Shown here in pieces: positions 9,430-21,515 of a DNA stretch of 64,000 nt (positions within the stretch are counted from its first letter, which is position 1; every line of letters begins with the position of its first letter). Both the position numbers and the translations under genes were made by a program. The DNA is from Ixodes scapularis. Its lineage: Eukaryota > Arthropoda > Arachnida > Ixodida > Ixodidae. A model generated the notes under the pieces. It was not told the DNA's origin. It did not search any database and saw only the letters and a list, made by a program, of their open reading frames with translations. The stretch is taken from NCBI RefSeq assembly GCF_016920785.2, contig NW_024609839.1:13666196-13730195 (forward strand), written 5' to 3'.

Positions 9430-11600
9430 TACGACGGTCGATGCCCGCGGCACACGCAAACCTCCACTGGGAGAGCAATGTGTCACGGGTGCCATTGTTG
9501 CCTCGAGTGGTCCACTCGAGGAAAGTCCGAACGTTTCGTGGGAGGTGCTCCTTTCCGGGAAATCAAGTAGCCAGGACAGTCCCACAGCATTTGCTTGACG
9601 GTTGGGCTGGCTCCCATTGTAGACGTCGAACACGATACAGCGGGCTCAACCTCTTCGTCTGAGTCTGAGTCTGCACAGGTAGCGACGGTTCGATGCCAGT
9701 CTTTCCGGTAAGTCCGCCATTTGGCTGTCCTCTGTTAGCGCGGCCCTGCGCGGGCCTTGTGGATCATAACCTGAGCTCCACGTGACAAGCTTGGCGGCAG
9801 CGGGTGATCGTTCGCCGGAACTTGCTCCCTAAGGGTACGTCTACGTTCTTGCTTGCCTGCACATGCGGGTGGTCGGATCGGGATCGTGGGGAGCGGGAAG
9901 GACATGGAGCGCCGGGACGGAGTGGTTGTCCTCCTTCTTGCTCGCCAGCGCGTGCATGGCATCGCTGTCGACGCCGCCCGCGTGTCCCGGTGCCCAGTCC
10001 ACCTTCACCTCCACACCGTGGTGTCTGAAGAGCATTGAGCTCATGGTTTTGATGTCGCGGGCAAGTGTGCCCATCCTGGGAGTGTTCAAGGCGCCTAATC
10101 GCCTCTCTGCTTTCGGTGTACACAACCACACGTTCTCCCGCCTTGACGCGCCACGTCGTGCACCTTGTGGACCGCACACAGTGTCGCGGACAGTTCCAGT
10201 TGGCCTGAGCCATGGGTCGTATTGATGTATACATCTGCTCTCGCCTAGTGGTGAGATCACTGCCAGCTTGCCCCTTCGAGTACTGGCATCCCATCCTGCG
10301 TCAGTAAACACTGTGTTTTTGGTCCAGTCGTTACGGGAGGCCGTCGCTTTGCGTTCTGGCTTGTGGTCCGCAGTAGTCCCTTCAAAGAGGAACCATTCAA
10401 CATCTCCCTGGATAAGTTGGTTGGAAACACTACCATCACATCCTAGTGCCTGTCGTCATGTCTCTAAATGTCGTCGCTTGAGGGAATGGCGAATCTCGCC
10501 GGGGGCACAAAACAAACATTATAGAAAGTTAGTCCAGTTACTGCAACAGCTTTACAAAGCTCTCGTGGGATCAAATAGCGGCCGCAGCTTTAACTGATTT
10601 TCGAGGCGGCTCGTTTTGCTTGCTTAGTGCTAATTCCTTGTAATTTTCGTCTTGTTCTGGAAGATTATCTTCCGATTTAGACAGCGTCACTTCAAGCTAT
10701 TTGAATTTCATACCAACAGGGAGCGCAGTGTTCTGGGCGTTAAGTGTCTCAAGGCGTCCCCTTTGCCCGGAAACGAGCACTACAGCCGGTTTGCTGACAT
10801 TGAATTGTATTTGGAGCCGTTTGGCTTCTGCTTCACAGGCGATCAGCAGTACCCTCATGTCTAACACATTGTCGAACATCTGGAAAAGATCGTCACCGTA
10901 AGCAAGCCAAGGGAGCCGCTGTTTTATCCCATCCCCGTGCTGAATATCCTATAAAGTGAAGCCAACACGAGTTTGTTTCAATGCTTTATTCATGCCGAAT
11001 CTATATAGCAACTAGATAACGGGAGACAAAGGCAACCCTGAGGGAGTTCCCTGCGCAACGGAATGTCTGCGGGTGAGAACCTGCAGTCACGAAGTCGCTG
11101 AAGTATTGGGCTCAGCCAGGCGGGCATGTCGAGCTGCTGGAGACTCCCACGTTACAAGAAATGATCGACACTGTCGTGCGACTTAGCCACGTCTTAAAAG
11201 CAACGTAATCAATTTTGTTTTTCCACCCTCACGATATAGCTGAGCTGCGTCAGTGTATACGAGTTGTCATCCGACCGACGATATCTGCGGATGCCGTCTT
11301 GAGGGTCTGTGAGAACCCCAGCACCTTCACCCAGCCCAATATGAGACGCGTTAAATGAATATAGTTGTAGACATCCTATAGGCAAGGGCCTTGATAGTAC
11401 AACACCTCCTACATAACAAGACACCAGTGCTACATGAGATGTCGTAATAAGAGAAGCCCAACGCTGGGATTGGAAACGAGTACTTCCTCAGCGCTCGGCT
11501 TCGAGTCAAGTTTGAGCCGAACGTTAACGCAATCGTCGTGTTCAATCTGTGACCAGAGCTGACCTTCTCCAATGACGCCATCTCATTCGGCACTACGACG
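9430..11600 (-). mobile_element. LINE-2 here: RNase H-bearing LINE fragment (I/R1/Loa-like)
   Basis: On the minus strand the order is RT remnant, then RNase H, then a C-terminal finger. The RT shows REFPQGCLCLPLSS (about 11060-11010) and RLPWLAYGDDLFQMFDN (about 10920-10870), where the usual YADD reads YGDD. RNase H shows VFTDAGWDAS (about 10310) with GKLAVISP, and VDWAPGHAGGVDSDAMHALA (about 10000-9940). The end shows LWDCPGYL (about 9580), like the Cys finger of these LINEs. RT followed by RNase H separates this copy from LINE-1. Several stops make it inactive. Confidence 0.7.
9750..10320 (-). pseudogene. LINE RNase H domain (decayed)
   Basis: FTDAGWDASTRRGKLAVISP carries the first catalytic Asp region, and WAPGHAGGVDSDAMHALA carries the late His/Asp region of retroelement RNase H. 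Two frames must be joined across a frameshift in the middle. In intact LINEs this domain degrades the RNA strand during reverse transcription. Confidence 0.65.
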
Positions 11601-12540
11601 CTTTGTTATCTAGGAGGCGTCGGACAGTGAGGGGGCGATATAATCACACAGGTGTTGTTTGTGGTGGCCTTTCTTAGGAACGGATGTGACCCATGTTGAA
11701 TAAACCTGAGACTGGGGCAGAAATGAATTTGGGGCAGATTGTAGAGTTAACATTGTGAATCGGCATGAAGGCCGTCCATAGTACTACCTTGTGTATTGGA
11801 GGGTTGGCGTTTGGACTGTTGATGGTGGCTGATTGGAGGGTTTGGCGTTTGAACTGCTTAGAGGTTGCCCCTTTAAGTTGGTGGTGGCTGACGTCGTCCT
11901 CTCCCTTTTCTGTTCCTTCGACTTATATCTCCATTTCTGCCCAGTCTCAGGTTTATTCAACATGGTTAACATTCACCAGCTCCGCCTGCACCCTTGCTAT
12001 ATTATCTCGGATGTGACTCGACTGCGCCTCCAGTCACTGCGAACGCTCCGTATTCAAGACGTGGTTTGGGTTCGGCACATGCGCACTGGTGAGCCCCTTC
12101 TTTTAAGGGGATCATTTTGTGGTACGATTATGGTACCACAGAATAGACTCGAGACCACATAGCCACTTTTTCGGTCGCAAGTTTAAAAGGTAAATACGGC
12201 CCATACTTAAAAGAACCCTGAGTTTTTGTCCCTTCCTTTTCCCTTGTCTCGGTTTTCCTTAAGTATGAACGTTCACCAGTTAGCCTGCGCCACAACCCTT
12301 ATTTCTGCAATACGGCTCGTTCTTATCGAACTTTTTCGATGACTTCCACTGCGCAAAAAATATTAACAACCTAACGCGTGTTTTATAGACCTACACACTG
12401 TTGACAAAGAAGTTAATATTTTGCCAAAACCAGGTTGCTGTCTGCATCAATATGCAACAGCGCCTGAACCTATAGCGAATATTGTAATATCCCCATGCTG
12501 TAAACGAATGGCATAGCATACCAGATAAAACTGTATCCTC
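11601..12540. other. Unassigned stretch with a 34-bp inverted pair
   Basis: There is a nearly perfect inverted repeat: CATGTTGAATAAACCTGAGA and following at 11691-11724 against 11931-11964. A GTTCACCAG...GCCTGC word at about 11970-11990 recurs at about 12272-12290, so part of this DNA is duplicated. No coding region is supported. Confidence 0.4.
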
Positions 12541-12822
12541 GCCAGCTTTTTCTTTTTTGTATTCGCTTCTGCCGAACTTTTTTTCTTCGCTTACTGTCTA
12601 TTTGCGGATTTGTTTGCTGGCGTGCTTGCCGATTTGTTGTTTTTTCGCAAATTTTATATTATGTCATTATTTTTATACCTAATGTCATTTGAACTTTTTT
12701 CGAATCATACGCATATGTTCGATGTATGTTTCATATTTTATTCGCCTTTTGGTACTGTCTTCGCCCTACAATAATGCCCGGGTAAGGGCGATGTAGATAA
12801 CAGAATAAATCAATCAATCGCC
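12541..12822 (+). mobile_element. LINE 3'-end fragment with AATAAATCAATC tail
   Basis: An AT/T-rich stretch ends in CCTACAATAATGCCCGGGTA, GGGCGATGTAGA and a short AATAAATCAATCAATC tail. The CAATAATGCCxxxGGGC...AATAAA layout is shared with the tail at 27880-27971. This suggests a heavily 5'-truncated plus-strand LINE. Confidence 0.5.
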
Positions 12823-14046
12823 GATCTTTGCGACCAATTAACCTAATTTTAGCAACGTCATGTTCTGTCGGGAGGAAACGTTTCTGATTTCATGGAACAA
12901 CTCGCAGCAGAAATCGACTCGCTGGAAAATATTATCACATGGGAGGAGGCGGAAATTTTATAGTACGACGTGAAACAAAGCTACAATCGATGCTATGAGA
13001 TAGTCCCGCATCGCCCAAAATAAAAATGGCAAGACAAGAACTATGAACGAGACAAAATAGGAAAAGGGCGACGCGGCTGAAGGGCTACACTTGAGTTCCA
13101 GCATTGTTTCTAACGAAAAAACATTTTACGTATCGTTGTGCACCCCCCCCCCCTCCACACACACACACACACATTTCTCGTTTTTGTAACTGCGAAAACG
13201 AATTATGAACGAAAACGAACTATGCTACGCCCAGATGTAGCGCTAGGGGTATGAACGGGTTTGAACCAGGTGTCAGCGTTTCAGAACTCCCCGACAACTC
13301 CTTCGGAAGTTTATTACTAACGAGAACCAGCGCAAAAAAGCGACGAAGGGCAGGTAAAATGAGGGGACGCTTGTCGTGTCCATCTGTTGGTTCGAACCGC
13401 TAGGGTTACACGTGAGCGGAGAATGAGTGTTCAGCCACGCGTTGTTTAACAGCCACGCCTCGTAAGTCGTGCAGCAATGACCAGGTTGTTCCTTCACATC
13501 GCAGACACATACGGCTCCAGAGGCTGCTGCCTAAACACATCTCTCGTTTCCATACTGTGGAACAATGTTCATTTGGCTTCGAGTAAGTCGGAGCCAATGG
13601 TGCGCACTTGGGGAATTTAAGCCGCTCTCACACTGCTCATACGTCATAGAACCGACGCGGGCTGCAGACATGATTTCACTGCGTTCACGCCTCAATCAGG
13701 TTTCAAGCGTGTGTGCTTCGTGCATATGTATGCTTTTAACATGTCTAAAATGGGTCTTTATATGAGCAGTGTGACTGGACCCTTATATACAAGGAATGCC
13801 TCAGACGGTGTCTGCAGCGTCTCTTTTGTAAGATGTATAAATAGTGCGACCGCCGGTTTAGAGTTAGACGTTGGCGGTAGCCGGGAGAGCCAAGACAATG
13901 CAAGCTGTTTTCTCTAGCAGTGATATTTTATTTCCAAAGTTTGCAGAGAGAAGTCACGAAGCGAGAAATTCGCAGAGCGTATAGTAAATCACGACATCCG
14001 CGCAATTTCGTGTTTTTATTTTTTGCACCGCAGCAGAAATTAGAAA
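12823..14046. other. 3' flank of the lectin gene, no other gene
   Basis: It contains a poly-C run (about 13142-13154) followed by a CA microsatellite (about 13154-13172). On the minus strand, AATAAA polyadenylation-type hexamers lie at 14015-14020 and 13927-13932, 30 to 120 bases past the lectin stop codon, so the transcript probably ends here. Confidence 0.5.
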
Positions 14047-14351
14047 TTAGATGCGTTTGGATTTAAAAGCGCCCGTGCAGAAACCATAGTCGTAGTCCCT
14101 GATCTTCATCTCCACACTGTCGTGGGGATAATAGTAGGATTCTTCTTGGCCTTTGATGTGCCAAGTAATACCGAGGGCCTTTGTTGGCGAAGTGTAGGTG
14201 AATTTACGTCCATTAAGATTTGCCCCGTTGCATTCCTTGAACCACCAGCCACCACTTAGTCTTGCGGAGCACTTGTCTTTGTCGGGTGTCTGTGTCATGC
14301 TCTTCTTGATGGTGAACTTCTCTCCGCTGTGGTAGGACAACGCGTCGTAAC
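14047..14351 (-). CDS. Fibrinogen-related lectin (ixoderin/tachylectin-5 type), terminal exon
   Basis: This is the last exon of a secreted fibrinogen-related domain protein, a family used as pattern-recognition lectins in tick and horseshoe crab haemolymph. It encodes about 101 residues: YDALSYHSGEKF, a C-x(10)-C pair around GGWWFKEC, NLNGRKF, GITWHIKG, DSVEMKIR, then stop. These match the C-terminal ligand pocket and end of the FReD. The calcium-site region reads TQTPDKDKC rather than the usual DxDND, so calcium binding may be altered. The start follows a clear acceptor (GGTTTTTGGCATGCACAG) at phase 1, which completes a Gly codon with the exon at 16264-16437. The upstream open frame to 14460 is intron. 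The frame is intact. Confidence 0.85.
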
Positions 14352-16263
14352 CTGTGCATGCCAAAAACCGGCGGGAATCAAGCAAAGTTATTGACCGCTC
14401 TCGCACTACAATATGCTCACAAGCGGCAAATATAAAATATGTTCTCTTAAAGGCAAACATGTATAAACGTTTTACTGCGCCAGTGGACGCAAAATGCTTT
14501 CCTTCGCTTCCAAAGTGGCAAAGCTTCCAATTTTACCTCAAAATTGGTTCAACAGATTAATTGACACGACCGAACTAGTAGTCTAAATTACGAGTCTCAT
14601 TAATTGTTTGTAGAGGTATCGAAATTTTAAAATTTGGTCTGAAAGGCTCTATAGCAACACTGACAACACTTAAACCGTGACGTGAAAATTATGACGCTAG
14701 TTGCAGCAGGCTACCGCCCGTTGCAAAGGTATACGACCGTTACCATCCATCCATTCATCCATTGCTGTTATATGGGGGCAGCACAGTTTGTTCCCGTTCG
14801 GTAATGTTAAATGAATTCTGCAAAAACTCACGCCGGCAAACGAAAAAAAAACAACACTTAAAGCAGTGTGTCGTTTTAGACTGCTCGACTTCCAAGTTAT
14901 ATGTGACATCGCATTGCTGGAGAAAGCGTGAAAATTTTAATGTTGGCTTTTGCACAACCGTCATTTGCTGGTCTTTCAATAGCCAATCTAAATTGAGAGA
15001 TAATAAATAGCATGCTGCGAAGACTAAACTCTGGATATTCCGAAAAGCCGTTTGTCTGGCTAGGTCAAAAACCACTTAAAGTGTCAATAATCTACGTCCA
15101 GAATCGAACTGGGGCTTCACTGTACCAGTCACTATGAATGTCTGTAGTTGAATTGAAAGGCAAACAAAATCTGGAAGGAATCAACAGCCAAGACTTAACA
15201 TTATAGCAAAGGAGTGCCCAAACTGCGGCTCGCGAGCCGGCTCTACGCGGGTCCAAGTGCGGCTCGCGGCTCCCTGGTAAGCCTGGTGCCTCCCCCCCCC
15301 CCCCCCCCCCCCTTTTCTCCTCATGTGTCCCCGCATTAAAACAAAACAAAAAAAGTTCTACAATTAAAAAAAAAGAAAGAAAACCTCATTGTCTTGCCAG
15401 TCTTATACTACACTACCTACATACAGTTGGACTGCATTTTGACACGCATATATGTCCAGCGACCCTGTTTTTTTTGTTTTTTTTATTGTTCTTGAAAAAA
15501 AGTTCGAATACGAACAACGGGCGTCGGGGGCAGCGGCTGGTTGCTTTAGCAACCGTAAAGCAAAAATGACTGCATGGTTCAATATTGCTTAGGGGTTGAA
15601 GGAAGGTACTGCTGCCTGGTGTTATTGGTTGTAGTCGACTATTATAATTGGCCCCTTTAGAAAGAACTGTTTCCTCGATATCATTTTCTGTTAAAAGTAG
15701 CCCCCGTTTCTTTATTTTTTTTGCAGCTCTCTGAACTTTTGCAGTGTTGTCTGCATCTCTATCCCCATGTCACTCTGGCCACCTGTGTCATAGCACATTT
15801 TTTTTTACGATTTCATAAAAGGTAGAATATGCCTGCGTGCTTCACGGAACAACGGCGAAATTGTTCATGCGAAACTACGTGTCACACAGAAGATTTTGAT
15901 GACGTATTAGTCTCTTTAAAGAGTGCACCCAAAATAATTATTAACGTCAGTGATAACCAGGTTCCTAATTATTTTTAGGTAATTAAATTTCAAACTATCA
16001 AATTTTAAACATTGCTTCAATTAGAGAATTGCTAAGCATCGTCTGAAATCACAAAATCAGCCCGCTTAAAGAGCTAGACAGCACGCGCAGATTTTACCGC
16101 CCTTCAAAAACACACAGTTTGGACTCGTTTCCAGTTTTCGGTTTCCTGTCGGCAGAGCCGAAGAAGTCCTGCTCACAGCGGACAAAGCGCGCACTAACAA
16201 ACGGAATCACACATTCTTAGGATGATATGTTGAAAGAGGCAAGCCGGCAAAACCGATACCTAC
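14352..16263 (-). other. Intron of the lectin gene
   Basis: It has a GT donor (GTAGGTAT at 16263) and an AG acceptor (14353-14352). Near 15212-15290 it carries a GCCCAAACTGCGGCTCGCGA word, like the terminal repeats of GTF2IRD2-type hAT elements, followed by a poly-C run (15293-15312). The palindrome GGTTGCTTTAGCAACC is at about 15538-15553. Nothing coding is seen. Confidence 0.6.
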
Positions 16264-16437
16264 CGTCAGGACCCTCGTATTCGTCGATGGTCAGCTTGTA
16301 CTTCTCCTCTTTGGAGCCAACATGAAATTTGTGATAGAGCACAACTGTCGGTTTTGTTTGTCCTGTTCTTGTCAGTTCGATTCTGAGAGATTGTTGGTTG
16401 TTCGGAAAACTCGTAAGTGCATGAAGATTTTCGTTGC
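16264..16437 (-). CDS. Fibrinogen-related lectin, middle exon
   Basis: This 174-base exon (58 codons, phase 1 at both ends) encodes NENLHALTSFPNNQQSLRIE, then LTRTGQTKPTVVLYHKFHVG and SKEEKYKLTIDEYEGPDG. It matches the central FReD strand region (xLGNxNLHxLT ... LRVEL ... Y.xFxVxxExxKYxLxVxxY). The 5' side has the acceptor TTTTTACCTTCCGCTAAAG; the 3' side has donor GACG/GTAGGT. Joined to the terminal exon it reads EYEGPDG-YDALSYH without a break, as in intact family members. No stop or frameshift is present. Confidence 0.88.
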
Positions 16438-17040
16438 CTTTAGCGGAAGGTAAAAATGTGTTTAGAATTAAAACATGAACGCCATCTCCAAAGTTAAGAC
16501 TGAGTCATAAACCCTCCATGACGTGAGGCCTCACTCCTAACATGAGCTGCAGGAATGAGCATTGCGCTGACTAAAAGCATAGGTCAAAGCAAACTAACGA
16601 TAGTAAATTCAGAACATGAAATAAATAGAAGAGTAGCGATCCACATTTTTCGTTTCGCAATACTATCTAATCATATGGTTTAATAACATAGGGTAATGTA
16701 TTTTATTATTATAATTGTATTCAGGAGCAAGCTGAAATGCTGGCAAAATACCATTACTTGTGAGAGCTTGTTTCGAATGGTGAGTATCAGTGCTAATCGC
16801 AAAGCAAATAAATACCTATAGGCTACGTCACCTGAGAGTGTCTTTATTGACTGGTTTTATTTTACGGGTGGACCAAAATTAATATTCTTACTACAGGTGT
16901 TTTTTGTTTAACGCGAAAATTAGTTTTTTGTTTGTCTTTTCTTGTTTTGGTTTGAGGAAGATTCTAAAAGGAGATTTAACATCACTCGCAGATGTGCGTG
17001 GCGCACTGTACATGTAGACCCACTAAAGTTTCCGGGAAAG

Positions 17041-17105
17041 TTTACCATGTGACGTGACGTTGCCACGTGACGTGATGCCAAGGTCTCACGTGACACGAGC
17101 GACGC
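17041..17105. repeat. Small CACGTGAC / GACGTGAC cluster
   Basis: Within 65 bases there are several overlapping words, GTGACGTGACGTTGCCACGTG and TCTCACGTGACA, like the CACGTGAC and TGACGTC words of units A and B at the window start. It is too short to call a copy of those elements. Confidence 0.4.
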
Positions 17106-18869
17106 CAGCTGTTTATAGGTGGCGCCAATCGTTTATCAAAATAGCGGGTATAGTGAGGGTCGGAGATACGTGATGGGTGTATCAGTTGCTGGGACTGTCT
17201 CGTGGTGTGCTGGCTTCACTGAGCGACACGAATTATTCCTCAGGCAGGTGACATTTTTTTTCCCAAAACAACAAATATGTTTAGCGTAATGTTGACTCCT
17301 TGATTCATTTTTTTTTAAAGTCAGGAGCAAAATAGAAACCAAATTTATAAAGCAGGCGAGCTCGTTAAGGTTACACTTGACTCTAAACCGGAGACGAACG
17401 GACGACAAAGGGCAAACACGCACGTCTCAAAGCTCATCACTTTGCGTCAGTCATAGAGATTTAGACGTGTGTGCTTGTCCCCTTGTCCGTTTGTCTTCGG
17501 TTTAGTATCGTGTGTACCAAAACTAACTTCTGTTCTGGAGTCAACGCCTCGGTATAGACGTTAATGTTGGTTTCGCTCCTACCGAAAAAATGTGTCTTAA
17601 AACGTAGTTTGTAAGGTAAAAAAAATTTCAGCCACTAAAAGATGTGATTTTGAGAGCCTTGTTCCATTAGATGGGTTAAACGGGTAGATTATTCTTGAAA
17701 TTAAATGCTCGTACGTTACTTAGTAGACACATCGAGTTTCGCAATTTTTAGAGCTCTAATTCTACTAAAAACCCAGTTTGACGTTTCGCTATTTGGATTA
17801 TGAAAGTGGAAATATATCTAGATTCTATCTGGATTTCATGTTTTCAAAAATTATTCGCTTGGCATGACGCTGCGGACACTTGACTACTTTATGGTCGCCT
17901 TTCGAGCACGGCAACTACGCCGCTTGCTTTTCTAGCATTGTGAGAGGTGAGGCCGTCCTAGAGGTATAGGACGACTTCTAGGATGACCGCAAGGACGACG
18001 CCAAGGTAATGAAACAAGCAAAGTCGCCCGTTGAGCGGCGCATGCCACTCAATCGTATTTTTATTGGTTTATACAATGCTTTTTCGCTCAATGGATCAAG
18101 TAAGGTTTTCGCCTTAAAGCATGCTTTACGAATGCCGTTATTAAATATTTTAAAAATGTCGTTTAGAAAGCTTCCAAATTTTATACTCCAAAATGAAGGA
18201 AGCAATAAGTTTCAACAGGTCGAGTACGTCACCGGGGATGTAGGCGAGACGGTGCACACTGTTTAAACGCTTTCAGTCTCCACGAGTGGTACCAGGAAAG
18301 CGACGTCAACAGAGAAGGAGCTCGCGATTCAGCATAATGCAGTGCTACGGGCCCGTGTATCTTCAAAGTTCAGGGTGGTGGCAGTATAAAAAACGACGCA
18401 TCAGCGCCCCACACCAGTGTTCACGAATAATACCGGTCTCAAACTCCCAGGCTCCACCGCTCCACTCGGCACCGACACGACATACGGCAACAAACTGCAT
18501 CAAAATGTCCCAGAAGTAAAGGCGTCTGCTCCCGTACTGCTACTAGCGGAAGTGAAGTGTTGGGCGGATGTCCTTCTCAAATATATATAAAGGATGCTTT
18601 GCGCAAGGATCATTTTCATTTATTATTTTATACGTAATGAAAAAATCCCAATAATTTGTTTTCCTATCTGATTCAAGCTAGTCGGACTGCTCATAACACT
18701 GGTCAAGCAAAAAAATAAAAAAAAACTTTGAACTTTTTCATGACCGATTAAGATTTATTGTTAATATATCGTTATTTGTCGCAACGGACTAACATTATAG
18801 ATTTTGTCTCCACACTTTCTAAATGCAAACAGTTCTAACACACGGCTGTCCGTTTCGCCGTGTTTTGTG
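17106..18869. other. Intron DNA, nothing recognised
   Basis: The open frames here (for example 18009-18266 and 18286-18519) show no domain and no FReD match. They were checked as possible upstream lectin exons and do not fit. Confidence 0.4.
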
Positions 18870-21290
18870 TGTTCTATAAATAATGTTTATTTTTTTCCAC
18901 CATAAGATGGTGGCGATCAGGGAAAAAAGCTGTCAGGTACAGCTTGACGGGTCCCTGACCGCCTACAGAAAGCAGCAACAGAGCCGGAAAAAACGATATT
19001 CAAGAGGAGAAAAGAAAAAAAAAAATTGTACAATGATTGTCGCTATCACACATTTTAAAACAAATTTTAGATTTCTTTTCCCCTTTTTTACATTGAGGCA
19101 GGACAGACAGCAGAGATAAAAATTATGCAAAAACTAGTTACAAAGATCACAAAGAAAGAAAGGCAACTACCTTCAGCTGCTAGAGAAAAAAGATGATTTT
19201 ACTTCTCTTAGGGATAACTTATCCCAATCTATACTTTTAGTCTTATACGAATTGAGTAAATTGGGGAGAGTGTATTTAAGCATTTGTTTGCCATAGTTTG
19301 TTCTTGGTGTAGCCACCTCCCAACATTCAGCACCTCGGGTAGGGTAATTATGAACATTTTTTGATAAATTTCCAAGATCTGTTAAAAAAGTTGAGTCTTT
19401 AAGTTGCTCTACTTTAAGGCTAGTGCTAAGCCTGTAATCATATAATGCATGCGCGTTTAATACGCGAAATTTTTGAAATAATCCAGCTGTGTGAAAATCA
19501 TACGAGACGGCAGCTATAGCCCTCAGTGCTTTTCTTTGCAATACATGTAACTTTTCTAGGTTTGTTAAAGTTGTTGTTCCCCAAACTAAATGGCAATAAT
19601 TTAAGTGAGAATAAAATAGATAATTATATATTAATAATTTAACGCTCTTTGGAAAATATAACGATGTCGTTTTAACATGCCCACAGTTTGGGATAGCTTT
19701 GGAATAAGAGAGTTTATATGACTTTCCCACGACATATTTTCAGAAAACGTGACACCTAAGAGTTTAAAACAATTCACAATCTCGATTTTGGTTGAATTCA
19801 AAACTATCTCCTTGGTAATGGTAACGAGTTTATTTTTAGGACGAAAAAGCACGGCTTTGGTTTTATTTACATTTATTTGTAATGCGTTGTATTGACTCCA
19901 CGTTTGCAACCTAGACAGGGCCAGATTTGCCATATCGAATAATAGGTCAGGATCATCTGCAGAAAACAGTATGCTCGTGTCATCAGCATAGTTTACAAAT
20001 TTTGCGCTTACATTAATATTGACTATATCATTCACGTACATGTTAAAGAGGAAGGGGCCCAATATACTACCCTGTGGTACACCAGAAGGAATAGGTTTTA
20101 TAGTGGAAGAATTCCCATTGATATAAACATATTGTGCACGATGCTTCAGATAAGATCTTATCAGCTGTAAAGCGTGCCCTCGAATTCCATAATTATCTAA
20201 TTTAGATAGTAAAATTTTATGATTGAGGCAGTCAAACGCCTTGGTGAAATCTATAAAGACTCCAAGAACCATATTTTTGTTTTCAAAGCTTTGTAAAATA
20301 AATTCTTTTAAAACAAGTAAGGCAGATTCTGTCGACTTGTGTTTTATAAATCTATACTGTGATGGAGTTATCAAGTTATACTTATTTGAAAATTTAGTCA
20401 AACGTGTATGAATAACCTTTTCGAGCGCCTTGGAAAACACTGGTAATATCGAAATTGGCCTGTAGTTTTCCATTTCATTTACATTTCCTTTTTTATGCAA
20501 TGCTGAAACTTTGGCAATTTGCATTCGCTTAGGAAAAATTCCAGTAGAGAAAGAGGTATTAAATATATGAGTTATTACAGGTGCTAACAGATGAATAACA
20601 TGTTTTACCGGTCTTATCTGGATGCCGTCGACGTCACAACTAGAACTATTTTTAAGCAGAAGAAACACGCTTATAATTTCTGGTTCGACGACGGGATCTA
20701 AAGATATCGAATCACTGTTCCGTTTATCATTTAAAACCAAAGGAGTTTCGGTTTCAGTAGTACCCAGAATATTTACAAAATGTTCGTTAAAAGCATTTGC
20801 CAGTGAACATCCAGTAAGTTCCGTACCATTGCACAGAATCTTTTCAATTGAACTGAAGGGGCGATTACGATAAAGAAGATAATTTAGTTGCTTCCACATG
20901 ATGTCAGTGCGTCCTTGTGTGGCCTTGAACAAATCAAAATGATAACGCGTTCTGGCGCGCTTTAGTTCTTTTGTCAGGTTGTTGCGATAGTTTTTAAATA
21001 CTTTAAGGTCCTTCTGGTCCTTGGATTTTATAAATCTACCATATAAAGCGTTTTTTATCTTAATTTTACAGAGTAAATCCCTCGTTATCCAAGGCTTCTT
21101 TATGCGCTTGTTTGTTTTAATAGAAGTGAAAGGAAAATATGTCTTATACAGTCTAAGAAATAACTCTATAAAAGTGTTATAAGCCCCGTCAGCACTATCC
21201 TCACACAGTACCCGGCTCCAATTTGTATTTGAAACAGCGGTCTGAAAAGCGTTGAGTCGATCTAAAGTTATTTTTTGTACTAATGTCCGC
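18870..21290 (-). mobile_element. LINE-3 here: near-intact RT region, CR1/Jockey/L2-like
   Basis: A minus-strand open frame runs from about 21290 to 19640 without a stop. It includes KPWITRDLLCKIKIK (linker), KVSALHKKGNVNEMENYRPI, SKALEKVIHTRLTKF, FIDFTKAFDCLNHKILLSKL, IPSGVPQGSILGPFLFNMYV and the catalytic NYADDTSILFS. One frameshift near 19650 separates it from the thumb and C-terminal part (YFPKSVKLLIYNYLFYSHLN to SSFFSSS, stop at 19173). The 3' UTR runs to GGTGGAAAAAAATAAAC at about 18870. The endonuclease and ORF1 are missing, so it is 5'-truncated. It lies in the sense direction of the host lectin gene. Confidence 0.85.
19631..21290 (-). pseudogene. LINE-3 reverse transcriptase (long open frame)
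   Basis: About 540 codons are open; the first Met of a long frame is at 20932 but the homology begins further 5'. All RT blocks are present, including the YADD catalytic pair and the VPQGSILGP block. It is truncated by a frameshift in the thumb (QRALNY instead of the FPKSVKLL continuation found in the other frame). The 5' truncation and lack of endonuclease argue against activity. Confidence 0.8.
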
Positions 21291-21317
21291 TGTGTCCTAC
21301 AATTTTTTTTCGGGAAA

Positions 21318-21370
21318 CTTTCTGTAATGGTCAGCGACCATTACAGAAAGTCTGTAATGGTCAGCGACCA
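21318..21370. repeat. 33-base palindrome plus 20-base direct repeat at the LINE 5' edge
   Basis: CTTTCTGTAATGGTC, AGC, GACCATTACAGAAAG forms a perfect stem (21318-21350). TCTGTAATGGTCAGCGACCA (21321-21340) is then repeated exactly at 21351-21370. It sits directly next to the 5' break of the LINE. Confidence 0.85.
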
Positions 21371-21515
21371 AAGAGCTCACCCGCACATGTCAAGCTTATA
21401 TGCGCCGCGGGGAGAAATGAATATCAAGTAGGAAGTGTCGGGCGTAGTGTCGTTGTTGTGTTTGTGTTCATGTCGGTGCTGTGTATTACGTGGTACTGGT
21501 GTTGCCTGGGTTGTA

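Noticed and set aside
14352..14460. Upstream extension of the terminal lectin frame to a Met at 14460
   Set aside because: The acceptor AG at 14353-14352 and in-phase joining to 16264 show that it is intron.
17136..18519. Possible 5' exons of the lectin gene
   Set aside because: None of the frames here contains the Cys or GGGW motifs expected, and the true upstream exon was found at 28848-28953 with matching phase.
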